A stretch of 64,000 nucleotides of DNA. Origin: Streptococcus sp. HMSC072G04. GTDB lineage: Bacteria > Bacillota > Bacilli > Lactobacillales > Streptococcaceae. The notes under the pieces are model-generated. The model was not told the origin of the DNA and did not search any database. It saw nothing but the letters and a program-made list of their open reading frames with translations. Shown piece after piece: positions 16,731 to 27,127 of this stretch. A program made the translations under genes and the position numbers. Position 1 is the first letter of the stretch. Each line of letters starts with the position of its first letter. The DNA is taken from NCBI RefSeq assembly GCF_001813295.1, contig NZ_KV812034.1, positions 1 through 64,000 of the forward strand, given 5' to 3'.

Positions 16731-17744
16731 TTATTTTAAAAATGATTCCAGTTCTGCTTTAGCTATAGATTGTTTTTCAAGGTCATATGGATGTCGTTTT
16801 TCAAAATCACGAAGTAGATAAACTAAGATACCTCGCATTGAAGTTAAACGATTTTCCGCCTCATCAAAACAAACTGAATTTGGGCCATCCATCACTTCAT
16901 CAGACACTTCTTCGCCACGTGTAGCAGGTAAACAGTGCATGAATTTACAATTTTCTCCTGCCTTTGCCATCATCTCTGAATCAACATGATACTTAGGATA
17001 GAAAACCTTCATACGTTCTTCTTCTGATAATTCCGCTTCATATAGGCCATACCATACATCAGTGTATAAGAAATCTGCACCAATAATTGAATCTATATCA
17101 TCAGTTACCAAATATTTACCACCTGATAGCTTACAAATTTCATCATATTTTGACTTATGCATATCATTTAATTGGAATCCCTTCGGACCGAAGTGAACAA
17201 ATTCCATACCCATTTTCAATGTAATTAATCCTAAAGAGAAGCATACTTGAGTTGCATCTCCTACAAATACTACCTTACAATCTTCTAATTTTTTTCCTTT
17301 CGGTAAATTTTCAACAATCGTAATCAGATCTCCTAATTCTTGTGTAGGATGATTATAATCACTCATACCATTAATTACTGGTACTTGAGAAAATTTTGCT
17401 AAATCAACTACACTCTTATGACGCTCAACACGTGCCATTATAATATCTGTTAAGCGAGAAACCACGGTTGCTGTATCTTCTAGTGTTTCGTGTCCTCCTA
17501 GTTGAATTTGACCGGGTGCCAGATATTGTGCGTGCCCTCCAAGTTGAGTCATAGCGGTTTCAAAAGAGATCCGTGTTCTTGTAGATGATTGTTGAAAAAT
17601 CATACCTAGAGTTTTATTTTTCAACAAAGGTGGGTAATACCCATTTTTAATACAAGCTTTAATCTTAAGAGATAGCTCAGCCATTTCTAAAAGTTGCTCT
17701 TTAGAGAACTCTTCTGTTGTAATATAATCAATTTTATTGCTCAT
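16731..17744 (-). CDS. aguB: Putrescine carbamoyltransferase
   Basis: Phosphorolyses N-carbamoylputrescine to putrescine and carbamoyl phosphate. The 337 residues contain the carbamoyl-phosphate loop SSTRTR (53-58), [13 protein letters not shown] typical of putrescine rather than ornithine transcarbamoylases, HPTQELGD and the [11 protein letters not shown] loop near residue 270. It is the first gene of the agmatine operon, with AGGAGG before the ATG, and faces the divergent regulator aguR across 223 bp. Confidence 0.95.
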   Translation of the reverse strand: MSNKIDYITTEEFSKEQLLEMAELSLKIKACIKNGYYPPLLKNKTLGMIFQQSSTRTRISFETAMTQLGGHAQYLAPGQIQLGGHETLEDTATVVSRLTDIIMARVERHKSVVDLAKFSQVPVINGMSDYNHPTQELGDLITIVENLPKGKKLEDCKVVFVGDATQVCFSLGLITLKMGMEFVHFGPKGFQLNDMHKSKYDEICKLSGGKYLVTDDIDSIIGADFLYTDVWYGLYEAELSEEERMKVFYPKYHVDSEMMAKAGENCKFMHCLPATRGEEVSDEVMDGPNSVCFDEAENRLTSMRGILVYLLRDFEKRHPYDLEKQSIAKAELESFLK

Positions 17745-17967
17745 AATTGAGACCTCCTGTGTTGTTATGCTTTAATGATATTGCAAAATTTTATAGTTTG
17801 CGATAAACTTAAAGGTGTAAACCCTCTTTTTTAAAAGTTTAACTACTAAACCCAGTATTTATGCTTTTAAAAATGTCATGCTATTTTAAATATAAACTCC
17901 CTATTTTATTGCTTTTCAATAAAGTTTAGAGTTTTAATTAGTTTCACAGAATTAATGGAGGCTAAAT
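17745..17967. promoter_or_regulatory. Divergent aguB/aguR control region
   Basis: A very AT-rich region between the two divergent genes. A likely aguB -10 (TATAAA) lies in the minus strand near 17787-17792. A short palindrome GTTTAACTACTAAAC (17837-17851) is a candidate AguR operator. No cre-like site was found. Ribosome sites AGGAGG (aguB) and ATGGAGG (aguR) are at its ends. Confidence 0.45.
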
Positions 17968-18939
17968 ATGATTGAAATAGTTTATATATACAATGTATTT
18001 TTAATTATATTATATACTTTGACCCTTGGTATTGTATTGACCTATTCTTTAAACTCAGAAAAGGATAAAAAATACTTATTTTTTGTAGTCGGTTTATATC
18101 TTGTTTTTTTTATTTTTGATAATCTGATCCTTTCAATGACAGAAATAATTAAAGATTTCGGAAACACATATAACCAACACTTTCTGGGAGTTCCTTTTGT
18201 GAAAACTGTCATATATCTTGTTAATAATATTTGTCAGTTTTGGATAGTTGCTAGACTGAGGAAAGAAACACCTTTATTAACCCACTATTGCTTTATTTCA
18301 ATTACTTTCATATGGATGGCTTTCCCAATTCTAAACAATTCTCCATTAAGAGTTTTTATGTACTATTTACCCAATCAGCTTCTTTTGATTTATACTGGTA
18401 TATATGCGAGACGAAATCTAACATCTTTAAATATTAGTAGTCGAAATAAAAATTACTTAAAAACTATTTCAAATATCGGAGTGCTATTTGGTATTCTAAT
18501 TATCTTAGAAGATTTATTTGTTATTTTTAATATAGATTCGTATGATTTGTTGAATCTACGAATTCAAAATAGAAATATGTGTGAAGACATGTTTACTATT
18601 GCTGTTTGTTATTTAATAATCAAATATATTCTTTCTGATTGGAAAGCTATTTCGAATGTAGAAGAACAATTAAGTTCATTTGATAAATCCCCAAAAATTG
18701 ACAATCCTAGTACACTAGATCTATTCTCTGAAAAACTTCATTTAACTGAACGTGAAAAAGAAATTCTTCCTCTACTTCTTGAACACAAAAACAATCAGGA
18801 AATTGCGGATCAATTGTTTCTTTCAGTTGGAACTGTGAAGACACATGTACACAATATTTTTATAAAACTTGAGATCACTAAACGAAATCAACTTTTCGAA
18901 GTATATAATTCCTTTGAAAACGAACATCCGGATCAATAA
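17968..18939 (+). CDS. aguR: AguR, membrane LuxR-type regulator of agmatine catabolism
   Basis: 323-residue one-component sensor. The first about 220 residues hold some seven hydrophobic segments, and the C-terminus (about 255-315) is a LuxR-type helix-turn-helix with [13 protein letters not shown] and the recognition helix in [13 protein letters not shown]. This architecture is that of AguR of Streptococcus mutans and Lactococcus lactis, which senses agmatine and low pH and activates aguB. Ribosome site GGAGG. It is divergent from the operon and ends in a strong bidirectional terminator. Very AT-rich, like the rest of the cluster. Confidence 0.9.
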   Translation: MIEIVYIYNVFLIILYTLTLGIVLTYSLNSEKDKKYLFFVVGLYLVFFIFDNLILSMTEIIKDFGNTYNQHFLGVPFVKTVIYLVNNICQFWIVARLRKETPLLTHYCFISITFIWMAFPILNNSPLRVFMYYLPNQLLLIYTGIYARRNLTSLNISSRNKNYLKTISNIGVLFGILIILEDLFVIFNIDSYDLLNLRIQNRNMCEDMFTIAVCYLIIKYILSDWKAISNVEEQLSSFDKSPKIDNPSTLDLFSEKLHLTEREKEILPLLLEHKNNQEIADQLFLSVGTVKTHVHNIFIKLEITKRNQLFEVYNSFENEHPDQ

Positions 18940-18972
18940 TTGTGTCATAGCCCCTACTTACAAAGACAGAAT

Positions 18973-19022
18973 AAAAAAGTGGAAAAGGATAAGTATAAAA
19001 ACTATTCCTTTTCCACTTTTTT
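18973..19022. terminator. Bidirectional terminator between aguR and the DUF1002 gene
   Basis: Perfect 17-bp stem (18973-18989 with 19006-19022) starting with six As and ending in six Ts, so it works on both strands. Confidence 0.9.
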
Positions 19023-19032
19023 CGTGCTATTT

Positions 19033-20043
19033 TTAGCCAACTAAACCACTAAAGAATTTGACAATGGCATTCCAGATGGCTCCGAAGAAGCCAGCAATGG
19101 CATTCCATGCATTTGTGAAGAAGTTGCCACTATCTTTTAAAATGGCATTTGTATCAAAATTGAGATTGATATTGTTAAAGGTATCGCCTGCCTTGTCTAC
19201 GATACTATCTTTCAGGTCTGTCAAGGTCTTGGTAAAGCTTTTGCTGCTGATGACGCTACTCTTTGAGAGGTTGACTGCGAAATTCACGATCAAATTAATC
19301 TGATCACCTGTTACAGTTGTATCCAGCTTATAATTTTTCAGGGTTTCTTCGACAATCTTTCGAATATCATCCTTGCTTAAATCCTGATTGTTCTGTTTGG
19401 CATTGGCTACTGCTGTTTTAATGTCGGTCAATGCTACGTTTAACTTATCAGCATCGAAGTTTTTCTTACCAGCGTTTTCTTCATTGATCCCGGATAGAGT
19501 CTTTAACTCTTCTTGGGCCAGATCTTTGCTTTCTTGAGAAACTTTGGCACCATTTTTCTCAAGCGAGTAATAGATCCCAGCCAAGGCACTTTCACCAGTC
19601 ACCTGTATAGGAGAAGCTACTGTAATTTGAGCATGCTCCAATCCAAGTGTAACGGCTGCATTACGATACATATCTGCAGTGACCTTGGTGATGTTTTGAG
19701 GCGTCACGATATTGACTTCTAGTGGCTTATTTTTGCCTAATTTTTGAATTTTAACAGAGGAATACAGTTCCAAACTATCATCGTTAGCAACGTTCATAAT
19801 CGAAGAATAAACCTCCGGTGTCATGCTCTTCCACTCTTCTTTATCTTTCGAACTATCGTAGTTCAAGAGACTCAAAGTTTGTTCGATTTGACTTTGGTCT
19901 AGTGAATAGCCCAAAACATAGTCTGGTTTGACATAGGTTTCGTCGATGACTTTCTGCACATTACTATCTGCAGAAACCCGAGGGACAGCGGTAAACAAGG
20001 CTAAAGTCGTCGTTACAAACAATGCAATCTTCTTTAATTTCAT
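19033..20043 (-). CDS. Secreted DUF1002 protein
   Basis: 336 residues. A signal peptide (basic MKLKK, hydrophobic core, cleavage after VSADS or nearby) is followed by a DUF1002 domain: FAVNLSKS and similar Ala/Ile-rich amphipathic helices. The last about 30 residues (AWNAIAGFFGAIWNAIVKFF) form a strongly amphipathic or membrane-inserting tail with two similar repeats. The function of DUF1002 proteins is unknown; they are exported and common in streptococci and clostridia. Single gene with a terminator on its downstream side; a -10 (TATAAT) is at 20153-20158 on the minus strand. Confidence 0.85.
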   Translation of the reverse strand: MKLKKIALFVTTTLALFTAVPRVSADSNVQKVIDETYVKPDYVLGYSLDQSQIEQTLSLLNYDSSKDKEEWKSMTPEVYSSIMNVANDDSLELYSSVKIQKLGKNKPLEVNIVTPQNITKVTADMYRNAAVTLGLEHAQITVASPIQVTGESALAGIYYSLEKNGAKVSQESKDLAQEELKTLSGINEENAGKKNFDADKLNVALTDIKTAVANAKQNNQDLSKDDIRKIVEETLKNYKLDTTVTGDQINLIVNFAVNLSKSSVISSKSFTKTLTDLKDSIVDKAGDTFNNINLNFDTNAILKDSGNFFTNAWNAIAGFFGAIWNAIVKFFSGLVG

Positions 20044-20248
20044 CTTTTTCTTCTTTCTAACTCAAATCAACTCTGGGCATCTCTTATAACCTTTCTCACC
20101 TCACTAGAGATGAAAAAAGAAGTAAATAAAGAGTTTACCCACTTCGATTTTCATTATACAGTTGATTTCTTAAAACTAGCTTACAGTTTTTTTAAGAATG
20201 CATGACATTTTTATTATTCCTCAAAATCGGAGGCAGAACTGATCAGCT

Positions 20249-20270
20249 AAAAAAAGAGCCAATCGGCTCT
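20249..20270 (-). terminator. Terminator after pvaA
   Basis: AGAGCC/GGCTCT stem (20255-20260 with 20265-20270), loop of four, then a run of Ts on the minus strand. It ends the operon that begins at or before tdk. Confidence 0.8.
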
Positions 20271-20281
20271 CTGGAAAATGA

Positions 20282-20884
20282 TTAAAACCATGAAAATAAC
20301 TTCATAATCGTCATATTGGTTTCTACTAAACGGGAATAATAAATATTGCCCCCATTAATGTAGAGTTCCATCCCGTTTAAAAGAGAGATAGGGTGGAGGT
20401 AAAGATAAGTTTCACCAGTTACATTGCCAAGACTTGGCGCTACCACATCCCGCGAATAAGCGCGGGCCAACTCTAAGGAATTTGTCCCACCGTGTTTTGC
20501 GACGTAATCGATGTAGTCTTTCCCGAAATTATAGGCTTGAACCGCAGTCCAGCTATCAACGCCTTTTTTCTTGGCTTCTTTTAACTCATCTGAAAGAGTT
20601 TGAATTCCTTGGCGAATACTGGCCTTATTATCACTAATAGTATTGGTCTCACCACTTGCACTCTCACTCGCCTGCATGACATCGTCTTCTCTGCCTTTGG
20701 TCTCTGTATAGATCATAGCAAGAATGAGGTTTTCATTGGCCGTGGTGTCCTCCTCAGCAAGGACTTCTCTAACCAGGGAGCGGTACTGCATGACTTGTTT
20801 GACGTCATGATGGATCTGAATTCCCTTGTAGATTCCAAATATTAGTAAGATGAATAAGAAGATCTTCACTATACGTTTAATCAT
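20282..20884 (-). CDS. pvaA: Lysozyme-like surface protein (PvaA family)
   Basis: 200 residues with an N-terminal membrane anchor (about 5-22) and a lysozyme-like domain: the catalytic-type Glu in [10 protein letters not shown], followed by MQASES and the [12 protein letters not shown] segment. This is the goose-lysozyme-like fold known from pneumococcal vaccine antigen A. It probably cleaves or binds peptidoglycan at the cell surface. Its ATG overlaps the stop of the upstream nucleoid-protein gene (TAATG), so the two are translationally coupled. The order glyA, nucleoid protein, pvaA is conserved in pneumococci. Confidence 0.85.
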   Translation of the reverse strand: MIKRIVKIFLFILLIFGIYKGIQIHHDVKQVMQYRSLVREVLAEEDTTANENLILAMIYTETKGREDDVMQASESASGETNTISDNKASIRQGIQTLSDELKEAKKKGVDSWTAVQAYNFGKDYIDYVAKHGGTNSLELARAYSRDVVAPSLGNVTGETYLYLHPISLLNGMELYINGGNIYYSRLVETNMTIMKLFSWF

Positions 20885-21858
20885 TATTTACTCTGTATAT
20901 CCTCAATATTTTTGATCAAAATAGAATAGGTCCCGTTATCGTTTAGAATAAATTCAACAGATTCTGCATCTTCATAGACATTATTCGGAACGATCAGTTC
21001 AATTCCATTTGACAATGACAATTTCTGATTTTCGAACTTCTTCAACTGGCGACTTGCATCAATCTCTTCAAAGGTGACAGGCTCTGGTACAGCTTCTTTA
21101 ACTTGGTCAATAAAACTAAGGCGAGCTGTCAGATTGTCGTCGAAGAGATCATCCGCTAATTTCTCAGGAGAGAGTTTATTTTCTTCCTCAATATGGTTAA
21201 AAATAGCTGATTTAACCTTTGATTGAAATTGAAAATCATCTGTGTTAAAGCTTTCCGCAATCTTCTGGGCTGTTTTTTCTAGTGCCTTGATCGATTTTTT
21301 AGGAGAGATCTTGGGTTGCGCCTGCAACAGATTCTCAGAAAAATAATTCAAGAATGTCCCATTGTACTTGATCCGTTTTTCAATCAAGTGGTATTTGCGA
21401 CTTTGAAGATTGATGACCAAGGCCTCATCAGCACCAGTGCCAAAACCAGGTAGATTATTTTGCGTCAACTTAATCGGATTGTCCACTTCACCGCCAAGAT
21501 GGGTCAGGGTTTCCCGTAAGGCGATCCGAAGAAAGGCAAAGTGGTCCACTCCTTCTTTTGAAAACTCAACAAAAACCAAATCGTTCGTCTTTTGATTCTC
21601 AGAGACGACAAATTCTTCCTTCCAACGATTCGCTACTGCGACTGAAGTTTCTAATAGGTCATCTGAAATCATCTCAAGAAAAGGATTGTCCTCTTCGAAA
21701 ATACCGGTCTTGGCTTCATCCGAGTAGACCCGTTCAATCTTCTTACGCAAGTATTCCTCGATTTTAGGTGTGATATTGAGAAATTTATCTGCCAGATAGA
21801 GATCGGTATCGTCTGGGCTAAATTGATGAATAATGGCTTTTTTTACGTAAATATCCAT
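20884..21858 (-). CDS. Nucleoid-associated protein, NA37/YejK family
   Basis: 324 residues matching the 37-kDa nucleoid-associated protein family: [13 protein letters not shown] at the start, conserved acidic segments, [25 protein letters not shown], and [10 protein letters not shown] near the C-terminus. Family members bind DNA and the nucleoid; the physiological role in streptococci is not known. It lies nine bases behind glyA and overlaps pvaA by one base, as in pneumococcus. Confidence 0.88.
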   Translation of the reverse strand: MDIYVKKAIIHQFSPDDTDLYLADKFLNITPKIEEYLRKKIERVYSDEAKTGIFEEDNPFLEMISDDLLETSVAVANRWKEEFVVSENQKTNDLVFVEFSKEGVDHFAFLRIALRETLTHLGGEVDNPIKLTQNNLPGFGTGADEALVINLQSRKYHLIEKRIKYNGTFLNYFSENLLQAQPKISPKKSIKALEKTAQKIAESFNTDDFQFQSKVKSAIFNHIEEENKLSPEKLADDLFDDNLTARLSFIDQVKEAVPEPVTFEEIDASRQLKKFENQKLSLSNGIELIVPNNVYEDAESVEFILNDNGTYSILIKNIEDIQSK

Positions 21859-21866
21859 AGGATGGT

Positions 21867-23123
21867 TTAGTCCTCATAAAGTGGAAAGGCGTCTGTCAAG
21901 GCTTTGACTTGGCTACGCACTTCGTCTAATATTTCTTGCTTATCTGCATTCTTCAGCGCTTTGATCATGAGTTCAGCAACGGTGCGACTTTCTTTTTCAC
22001 CAAAACCACGAGCGGTGATGGCTGCTGCACCAATCCGAATCCCACTGGTCTTAAATGGAGACAAGGTTTCATAAGGAATAGAGTTCTTGTTGAGGGTGAT
22101 ATTGACTTCATCCAACAAGTTTTGCGCCACTTTTCCGTTTTCAACGACTTTAGTGACGTCGACAAGGAAAAGGTGGTTCTCTGTTCCGCCTGAAATAACG
22201 CGGAAATCAGGATCTTGCAAGAAGACATCAGCCATGGCCTGACTGTTCTTAATCACGTTAACTGCATACTCTTTAAAGGCAGGATCCAGCGCTTCTTTGA
22301 AAGCGACAGCTTTGGCTGCAATGACATGCTCCAACGGTCCTCCTTGAATACCAGGGAAAATAGCAGAGTTTATTTTCTTAGCTAATTCCTCATCATTGGT
22401 CAAGATCAGACCTCCACGAGGTCCACGAAGGGTCTTGTGAGTGGTCGTTGTCGTGATATGGGCATAAGGAACCGGACTTGGATGAAGACCTGCTGCCACG
22501 AGACCAGCAATATGGGCCATATCGACCATGAGCTTGGCTCCTACTGCATCTGCAATCTCACGGAATTTTGAGAAATCAATGACATGAGAGTAGGCTGAGG
22601 CACCAGCAACGATGAGTTTTGGCTTCACTTCTTGGGCTTGTTTTAGGATGGCATCAAAATCCAAGAGCTCTGTTTCAGGATCTACACTATAGGACACAAA
22701 GTTATAGGTTTGACCAGAGAAGCTCACAGAAGCTCCGTGCGTCAAATGCCCACCGGCAGCTAGATCCATCCCCATGACGGTATCACCAGGCTCAATCAAG
22801 GCCATATAGGCAGCACAGTTTGCCTGACTTCCAGAATGCGGTTGGACATTAGTGTACTTAGCTCCAAAGATTTCTTTGGCTCGTTCAATCGCGAGACTTT
22901 CGACCACATCGACCACATCTGTCCCGCCATAGTAACGACGACCAGGGTAGCCTTCGGCATATTTATTGGTCAGAATAGACCCTTGAGCAGCCATCACTGC
23001 CTTAGAGACGACATTTTCAGAAGCAATCAACTCAATATTATTTTGTTGACGCTCTTCTTCTTTAGCGATCGCATTCCATAGGTCTGCATCATAGGCTTTG
23101 TAATCTTCTTTATCAAAAATCAT
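21867..23123 (-). CDS. glyA: Serine hydroxymethyltransferase
   Basis: PLP enzyme that interconverts serine and glycine while charging tetrahydrofolate with a one-carbon unit. The 418-residue length is standard; visible are [21 protein letters not shown], and the PLP lysine in [15 protein letters not shown] near residue 230. Ribosome site AAAGGAG. Co-directional with sua5, prmC, prfA and tdk. Works metabolically with fhs, encoded further right in this window, in the one-carbon pool. Confidence 0.98.
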   Translation of the reverse strand: MIFDKEDYKAYDADLWNAIAKEEERQQNNIELIASENVVSKAVMAAQGSILTNKYAEGYPGRRYYGGTDVVDVVESLAIERAKEIFGAKYTNVQPHSGSQANCAAYMALIEPGDTVMGMDLAAGGHLTHGASVSFSGQTYNFVSYSVDPETELLDFDAILKQAQEVKPKLIVAGASAYSHVIDFSKFREIADAVGAKLMVDMAHIAGLVAAGLHPSPVPYAHITTTTTHKTLRGPRGGLILTNDEELAKKINSAIFPGIQGGPLEHVIAAKAVAFKEALDPAFKEYAVNVIKNSQAMADVFLQDPDFRVISGGTENHLFLVDVTKVVENGKVAQNLLDEVNITLNKNSIPYETLSPFKTSGIRIGAAAITARGFGEKESRTVAELMIKALKNADKQEILDEVRSQVKALTDAFPLYED

Positions 23124-23161
23124 CGGTCTACTCCTTTATAAAAAATTATTTATGTACATTA

Positions 23162-23773
23162 TCACTGAGGAAGTTCATCATCCTCAAAGGAAAGCTCGGG
23201 CACATGTGCAAGCAAATCAGCTTGTGTAATCGAACCTTGCCTCAAAATCCTGGCTTTAGAACCAGAGATATCCAAAATAGTTGAATCTTGGCCAGTCAAG
23301 AAGTCATCATCCTCTATACCAGGAACCACTTGATCAAACTCGCTTACAATAGCCTTATACTTTGTTCCACTTGCATGACCTGAAAGATTAGCCGAAGGAC
23401 CAACTAAAGGACCGTATTTACGAATTAATTCCAACGTTTTTGGGTGAGCTGGAATACGGAAACCAACTGTATCCAAGCCCGAATGAATCCAGTCTGGCAC
23501 CTTCTTATTCGCCTGAAGAATAATAGTCAGAGGCCCTGGTAAAAAAGAATCAACCAGTTTTGTTAAATAGCCAGGTTGATTTTTCGAATAAAGTCGAATA
23601 TCTTCTTCGCCGGCTACATTTAAATTCAGAGCCTTGTCTCTCGGTCTATGTTTTAATTCGTATATATAATCAACTGCCTCTTGGTCCAAAGCTTTAGCGA
23701 AAATACCATAGACTGTTTCAGTTGGCAGAATAACCGCACGGCCAGCTTCTAATTCTTTCTCAATGTGATCCAT
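23162..23773 (-). CDS. L-threonylcarbamoyladenylate synthase (Sua5/YrdC/YciO family)
   Basis: 203-residue enzyme that makes threonylcarbamoyl-AMP from threonine, bicarbonate and ATP for the t6A37 tRNA modification. Visible are LPTETVYGIFAKAL at the N-terminus, KHRPRDKALNL and GPSANLSG in the nucleotide pocket, and STILDIS. It is the short form without the C-terminal Sua5 extension. It overlaps the prmC gene by 14 bp and is followed by glyA, the standard streptococcal order. Confidence 0.92.
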   Translation of the reverse strand: MDHIEKELEAGRAVILPTETVYGIFAKALDQEAVDYIYELKHRPRDKALNLNVAGEEDIRLYSKNQPGYLTKLVDSFLPGPLTIILQANKKVPDWIHSGLDTVGFRIPAHPKTLELIRKYGPLVGPSANLSGHASGTKYKAIVSEFDQVVPGIEDDDFLTGQDSTILDISGSKARILRQGSITQADLLAHVPELSFEDDELPQ

Positions 23774-24596
23774 TGTCTACTACTACCATTCTATCTTGTC
23801 CAAATTGGTCTTTCAGAACGCGAATGCGTTTGTCGGGAAATGCCTCTTGAAAAAGCTCTTTTACCTTGCTTCCTTGCTTATAGCCAATTTCTAGGTAAAT
23901 CTTTCCATCTGGTGTTAAAACACTTGGTGCTTGCTGGGCAATCTTTTCGTAGATGGCATATCCATCACGATCCGCAAAAAGAGCTAAGTGGGGTTCAGAG
24001 GCTAAAACATTTGCTCCAACCTCTTCTACATCATCCCGAGAGATATAGGGAGGGTTGGATACAATTAGGTCATAAGGACCTTCTAGTTCGTCCAGTACAT
24101 CTGACGACTTGAAGGCAAGGACTGCTTCTAGCTGCTTGGCATTTTTTTGAGCCAGGGCTAAAGCCTCTTCTGATACATCGCTAGCTTGAACCCGCCAGGC
24201 AGGTCTAGCAAGGGCTAAGCTAATAGCGATAGCACCACTTCCTGTACCAATATCCAGAACTCGTAAGGCTTTCTCATCGTTTTCTTCGAGAATTAGAGCC
24301 ACCAACTCCTCTGTTTCTGGGCGTGGAATCAGCACGCGCTCTTCCACTGTAAAAACATGGCCACAGAATTCTGCACTACCAATAATATACTGGGCAGGAA
24401 CGTGATGTTTCAGCTGCTCAAAGATGGATAGAAGCAAAGCCTGATCCTCTACTTCCACTTCTTTTTGCAAAGCAAGGACAAAGTCTGTAAAGGTCCAGTT
24501 TTTTAAAGCACGATACGCGAAGGAGAGGCTTTCTGGTTCCTCTCCAACGGCTATTAATTCTTCTTCATACTGGGCCAATAATGATCCCAACAACAT
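23760..24596 (-). CDS. prmC: Peptide chain release factor N5-glutamine methyltransferase
   Basis: 278-residue SAM-dependent methyltransferase that methylates the Gln of the GGQ motif in release factors. The SAM-binding GTGSGAIAI is in the middle and the catalytic NPPYIS follows about 70 residues later; the N-terminal substrate-recognition domain precedes them. Its start overlaps the prfA stop by one base (TAATG), pairing the enzyme with its substrate gene. Confidence 0.96.
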   Translation of the reverse strand: MLLGSLLAQYEEELIAVGEEPESLSFAYRALKNWTFTDFVLALQKEVEVEDQALLLSIFEQLKHHVPAQYIIGSAEFCGHVFTVEERVLIPRPETEELVALILEENDEKALRVLDIGTGSGAIAISLALARPAWRVQASDVSEEALALAQKNAKQLEAVLAFKSSDVLDELEGPYDLIVSNPPYISRDDVEEVGANVLASEPHLALFADRDGYAIYEKIAQQAPSVLTPDGKIYLEIGYKQGSKVKELFQEAFPDKRIRVLKDQFGQDRMVVVDNGSH

Positions 24597-25675
24597 TATT
24601 TGTTCAACTCTTCTAGTTTTTGTGTTTGATCATACAAGACCAAAGCATCGACCACTTCGTCCAGTTTACCAGATAAGATAGTATCCAGTTTTTGAAGGGT
24701 CAAGCCAATCCGGTGATCGGTCACACGGTTTTGAGGGAAGTTATAAGTCCGGATCCGCTCTGAACGGTCACCAGTACCGATGGTTGACTTCCGCTCAGCG
24801 TCTTGCTCGTCTTGGGCAATCTGAGCAAAGTGGTCAGCCACACGCGCACGGATGATCTTCATGGCTTTTTCGCGGTTCTTTTGTTGCGTCCGTTCTTCCT
24901 GCATCTCTACCTTGATATTGGTTGGCAAGTGGACGATACGAACGGCTGTTGCGACCTTATTGACGTTCTGTCCACCCGCACCAGATGCGTGGTAGATATC
25001 AATCCGAAGGTCTTTTGGATCAATGTCATACTCGACTTCTTCGATTTCTGGCATGACCAGAACTGTGGCAGTCGAGGTATGGACACGACCTTGGCTTTCT
25101 GTCACAGGAACCCGTTGCACCCGGTGGGCACCAGATTCATACTTGAGTTTTGAATAAACCGATTGACCAGAAACCATGGCTACGACTTCTTTGATCCCAC
25201 CAACGCCATTGTAGGAAGCTTCCATAACTTCAAAGCGCCAACCTTGGCTTTCCGCGTATTTTTGGTACATCTGCAAGAGGTCACCAGCAAACAATTGGGC
25301 TTCGTCTCCTCCAGCTGCTCCACGGATTTCCAAGATAATGTTCTTGTCATCGTTTGGATCTTTTGGAAGAAGTAAGATCTTCAGTTTTTCTTCGTACTCT
25401 TCTTTTTCAGCCTTAGCATCTTTTAGCTCTTGCTTGGCCATTTCTTCCAAGTCCGCATCGCCGCCGGCTTCCTTAATCATTTCCTCAGCATCGACAATGT
25501 TTTGAAGGACTTGTTTGTACTCTCGGTATGCTGTCACCGTATCACGAGTGGAAGCCTCTTCTTTTGAAAGCTCCATAAAGCGTTTGGTATCAGAGACCAC
25601 ATCTGGGTCACTCAATAACTCTCCTAACTCTTCGTATCGGTCTTCTACAGCTTGTAGTTGATCATAGATATTCAT
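24596..25675 (-). CDS. prfA: Peptide chain release factor 1
   Basis: 359-residue RF1 that terminates translation at UAA and UAG. It carries the peptidyl-hydrolysis motif GGQ in [12 protein letters not shown] and the codon-recognition PVTESQGR region (RF1-type PxT). Ribosome site AGGAGC. It is followed by prmC and preceded by a frameshifted GNAT gene and tdk. Confidence 0.98.
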   Translation of the reverse strand: MNIYDQLQAVEDRYEELGELLSDPDVVSDTKRFMELSKEEASTRDTVTAYREYKQVLQNIVDAEEMIKEAGGDADLEEMAKQELKDAKAEKEEYEEKLKILLLPKDPNDDKNIILEIRGAAGGDEAQLFAGDLLQMYQKYAESQGWRFEVMEASYNGVGGIKEVVAMVSGQSVYSKLKYESGAHRVQRVPVTESQGRVHTSTATVLVMPEIEEVEYDIDPKDLRIDIYHASGAGGQNVNKVATAVRIVHLPTNIKVEMQEERTQQKNREKAMKIIRARVADHFAQIAQDEQDAERKSTIGTGDRSERIRTYNFPQNRVTDHRIGLTLQKLDTILSGKLDEVVDALVLYDQTQKLEELNK

Positions 25676-25684
25676 TTTCGCTCC

Positions 25685-26165
25685 TTAATTCTTGGTTGTT
25701 AGATCATAGATTGCTACAATTTCGTCTTCTATGACTTCGCCAGTTTCTTTAAATCCATAATGGAGATAGCAAGATCTCGCTTGATTATTTTCCGGTTCAT
25801 AAGATAACCAAAGACTTGTTGCCTTTCCAGCTGGCTCTGTTCGAACAAAGTCAATGACTGCATCCATAGTCGGTTTAAAATAGCCTAAACCTTGAAATCG
25901 TTTATCGATCATAAAACGAAATAACAAGTAGTTCCCCTTGCTGATCCCAATTTTCTGGTCATAGGCAATCATAACAAAACCAACTAATACTTCCTTATCA
26001 TAAACTGCTAAGGGAGCTATAAAATCACCATTTTTATCATATACATAGGCTTCAGCTAAACTAATGGAATTGGATGCAATAAAATTCCTTTGGTTTGGAT
26101 GAACTTCTAGATTTAAAACGTCAAAATAATTCTCTATTGTAATATCTTTTTAAACAAATAGACAT
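25685..26165 (-). pseudogene. GNAT acetyltransferase gene with a +1 frameshift
   Basis: A GNAT fold (RFMIDKRFQGLGYFKPTMDAV as acetyl-CoA loop; NNQARSCYLHYGFKETGE as the last strand-helix) is open from about 26145 to 25685, but the only ATG within that frame is at 25972 and would cut away half the domain. Reading back in frame gives a normal N-terminus (ITIENYFDVLNLEVHPNQ). An ATG with a good ribosome site (GAGAGGA) lies at 26165, 22 bp after tdk, but in another frame that stops after 14 codons. Dropping one base in the A5 run (minus strand; 26147-26151) joins the two to a protein of about 160 residues. So the gene is frameshifted in a homopolymer, or this is a sequencing error. Confidence 0.8.
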
Positions 26166-26186
26166 TATTATCCTCTCTAAAACGTT

Positions 26187-26771
26187 CTAGACGCTTTCAG
26201 TTGGGATGTCTGGATTAAAATAATGTTTGCGGCAAACGGAGATATAGGTCTCGTGTCCACCGATCTGGATCTGCTCTCCATCATAGACAGGTTTACCCGC
26301 TTGGGTACGCAAGACCATGGTCGCCTTGCGGGAACAGTATTGGCAGATGGTTTTGATCTCCTCGATCTTGTCGGCTAACAAGAGGAGGTGTTTGGAACCT
26401 TCAAAGAGTTCATTTCGGAAATCATTTTTGAGGCCAAAAGCCATGACCGGCACATCCAATTCATCCACGACTCTTGCCAAGTCATAGACATGGTGGCGTT
26501 TCAAAAATTGAGCTTCATCGATTAAGACACAGTAAGGTTTGATTGCTTGGTTTTTAATATAGCCAAAGATATCGGTATCCTCTTCAATTGCAACGGCTTC
26601 TCGTTTCATACCAATCCGGCTAGAAACTACTCCAACTCCATCTCGTGTATCGATTGCTGAGGTCATGATGACCACGCTCTTGCCTTGCTCTTCATAATTA
26701 TGGGCTACCTTCAAAATCTCAATGGTTTTCCCCGAGTTCATGGTCCCATATTTATAATATAATTGTGCCAT
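26187..26771 (-). CDS. tdk: Thymidine kinase
   Basis: Phosphorylates thymidine to dTMP in nucleoside salvage. 194 residues, type II TK: P-loop GTMNSGKT (9-16), the DEAQF Walker-B segment, the lasso region, and a zinc site with CQYC and a later CRKHYF. An extended -10 (TGGTAAAAT) lies upstream on the minus strand (-10 hexamer at 26808-26813). First gene of the co-directional block that runs to pvaA. Confidence 0.97.
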   Translation of the reverse strand: MAQLYYKYGTMNSGKTIEILKVAHNYEEQGKSVVIMTSAIDTRDGVGVVSSRIGMKREAVAIEEDTDIFGYIKNQAIKPYCVLIDEAQFLKRHHVYDLARVVDELDVPVMAFGLKNDFRNELFEGSKHLLLLADKIEEIKTICQYCSRKATMVLRTQAGKPVYDGEQIQIGGHETYISVCRKHYFNPDIPTESV

Positions 26772-26849
26772 TTTCCTTCAGTTCTCTCTAAAATGTGTTT
26801 CATTATCATTTTACCATAATTTTGCTAAGCTTTGTATCCCAAAATGTGA

Positions 26850-26855
26850 TAAAAT
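26850..26855 (+). promoter_or_regulatory. Extended -10 of the tautomerase gene
   Basis: TAAAAT preceded by TG-A. It is divergent from the tdk promoter, with about 40 bp between the two -10 elements. Confidence 0.5.
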
Positions 26856-26885
26856 AGTCCTATAAAAAATTTAGGAGGTGGCCAT

Positions 26886-27068
26886 ATGCCATTTGTACGA
26901 ATTGACCTATTTGAAGGACGCACCCTGGAACAAAAGAAAGCCTTGGCCAAGGAAGTAACCGAAGCTGTTGTCCGCAATACAGGCGCTCCTCAGTCAGCTG
27001 TTCACGTCATCATTAACGATATGCCTGAAGGAACCTACTTCCCTCAAGGTGAAATGCGCACCAAATAA
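26886..27068 (+). CDS. 4-oxalocrotonate tautomerase family protein
   Basis: 60 residues, the normal size of the smallest tautomerase subunits, which form hexamers. After removal of Met the catalytic Pro1 is exposed (PFVRIDLFEGRT), and Arg and the RNTGAP segment follow the family pattern. Strong ribosome site AGGAGGTG. It keto-enol tautomerises small acids; the physiological substrate in streptococci is unknown. Single gene between divergent tdk and convergent ilvD. Confidence 0.9.
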   Translation: MPFVRIDLFEGRTLEQKKALAKEVTEAVVRNTGAPQSAVHVIINDMPEGTYFPQGEMRTK

Positions 27069-27078
27069 TGGTTCCACT

Positions 27079-27126
27079 AAAAAAGCCTTTCTTGCTTGTG
27101 ATATCACATAGCAGGAAAGGTTTTTT
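27079..27126. terminator. Bidirectional terminator between tautomerase gene and ilvD
   Basis: Eleven-base-pair stem (27086-27096 with 27110-27120, one G-T pair) capped by the palindrome GTGATATCAC, flanked by six As and six Ts. Confidence 0.88.
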
Positions 27127-27127
27127 C

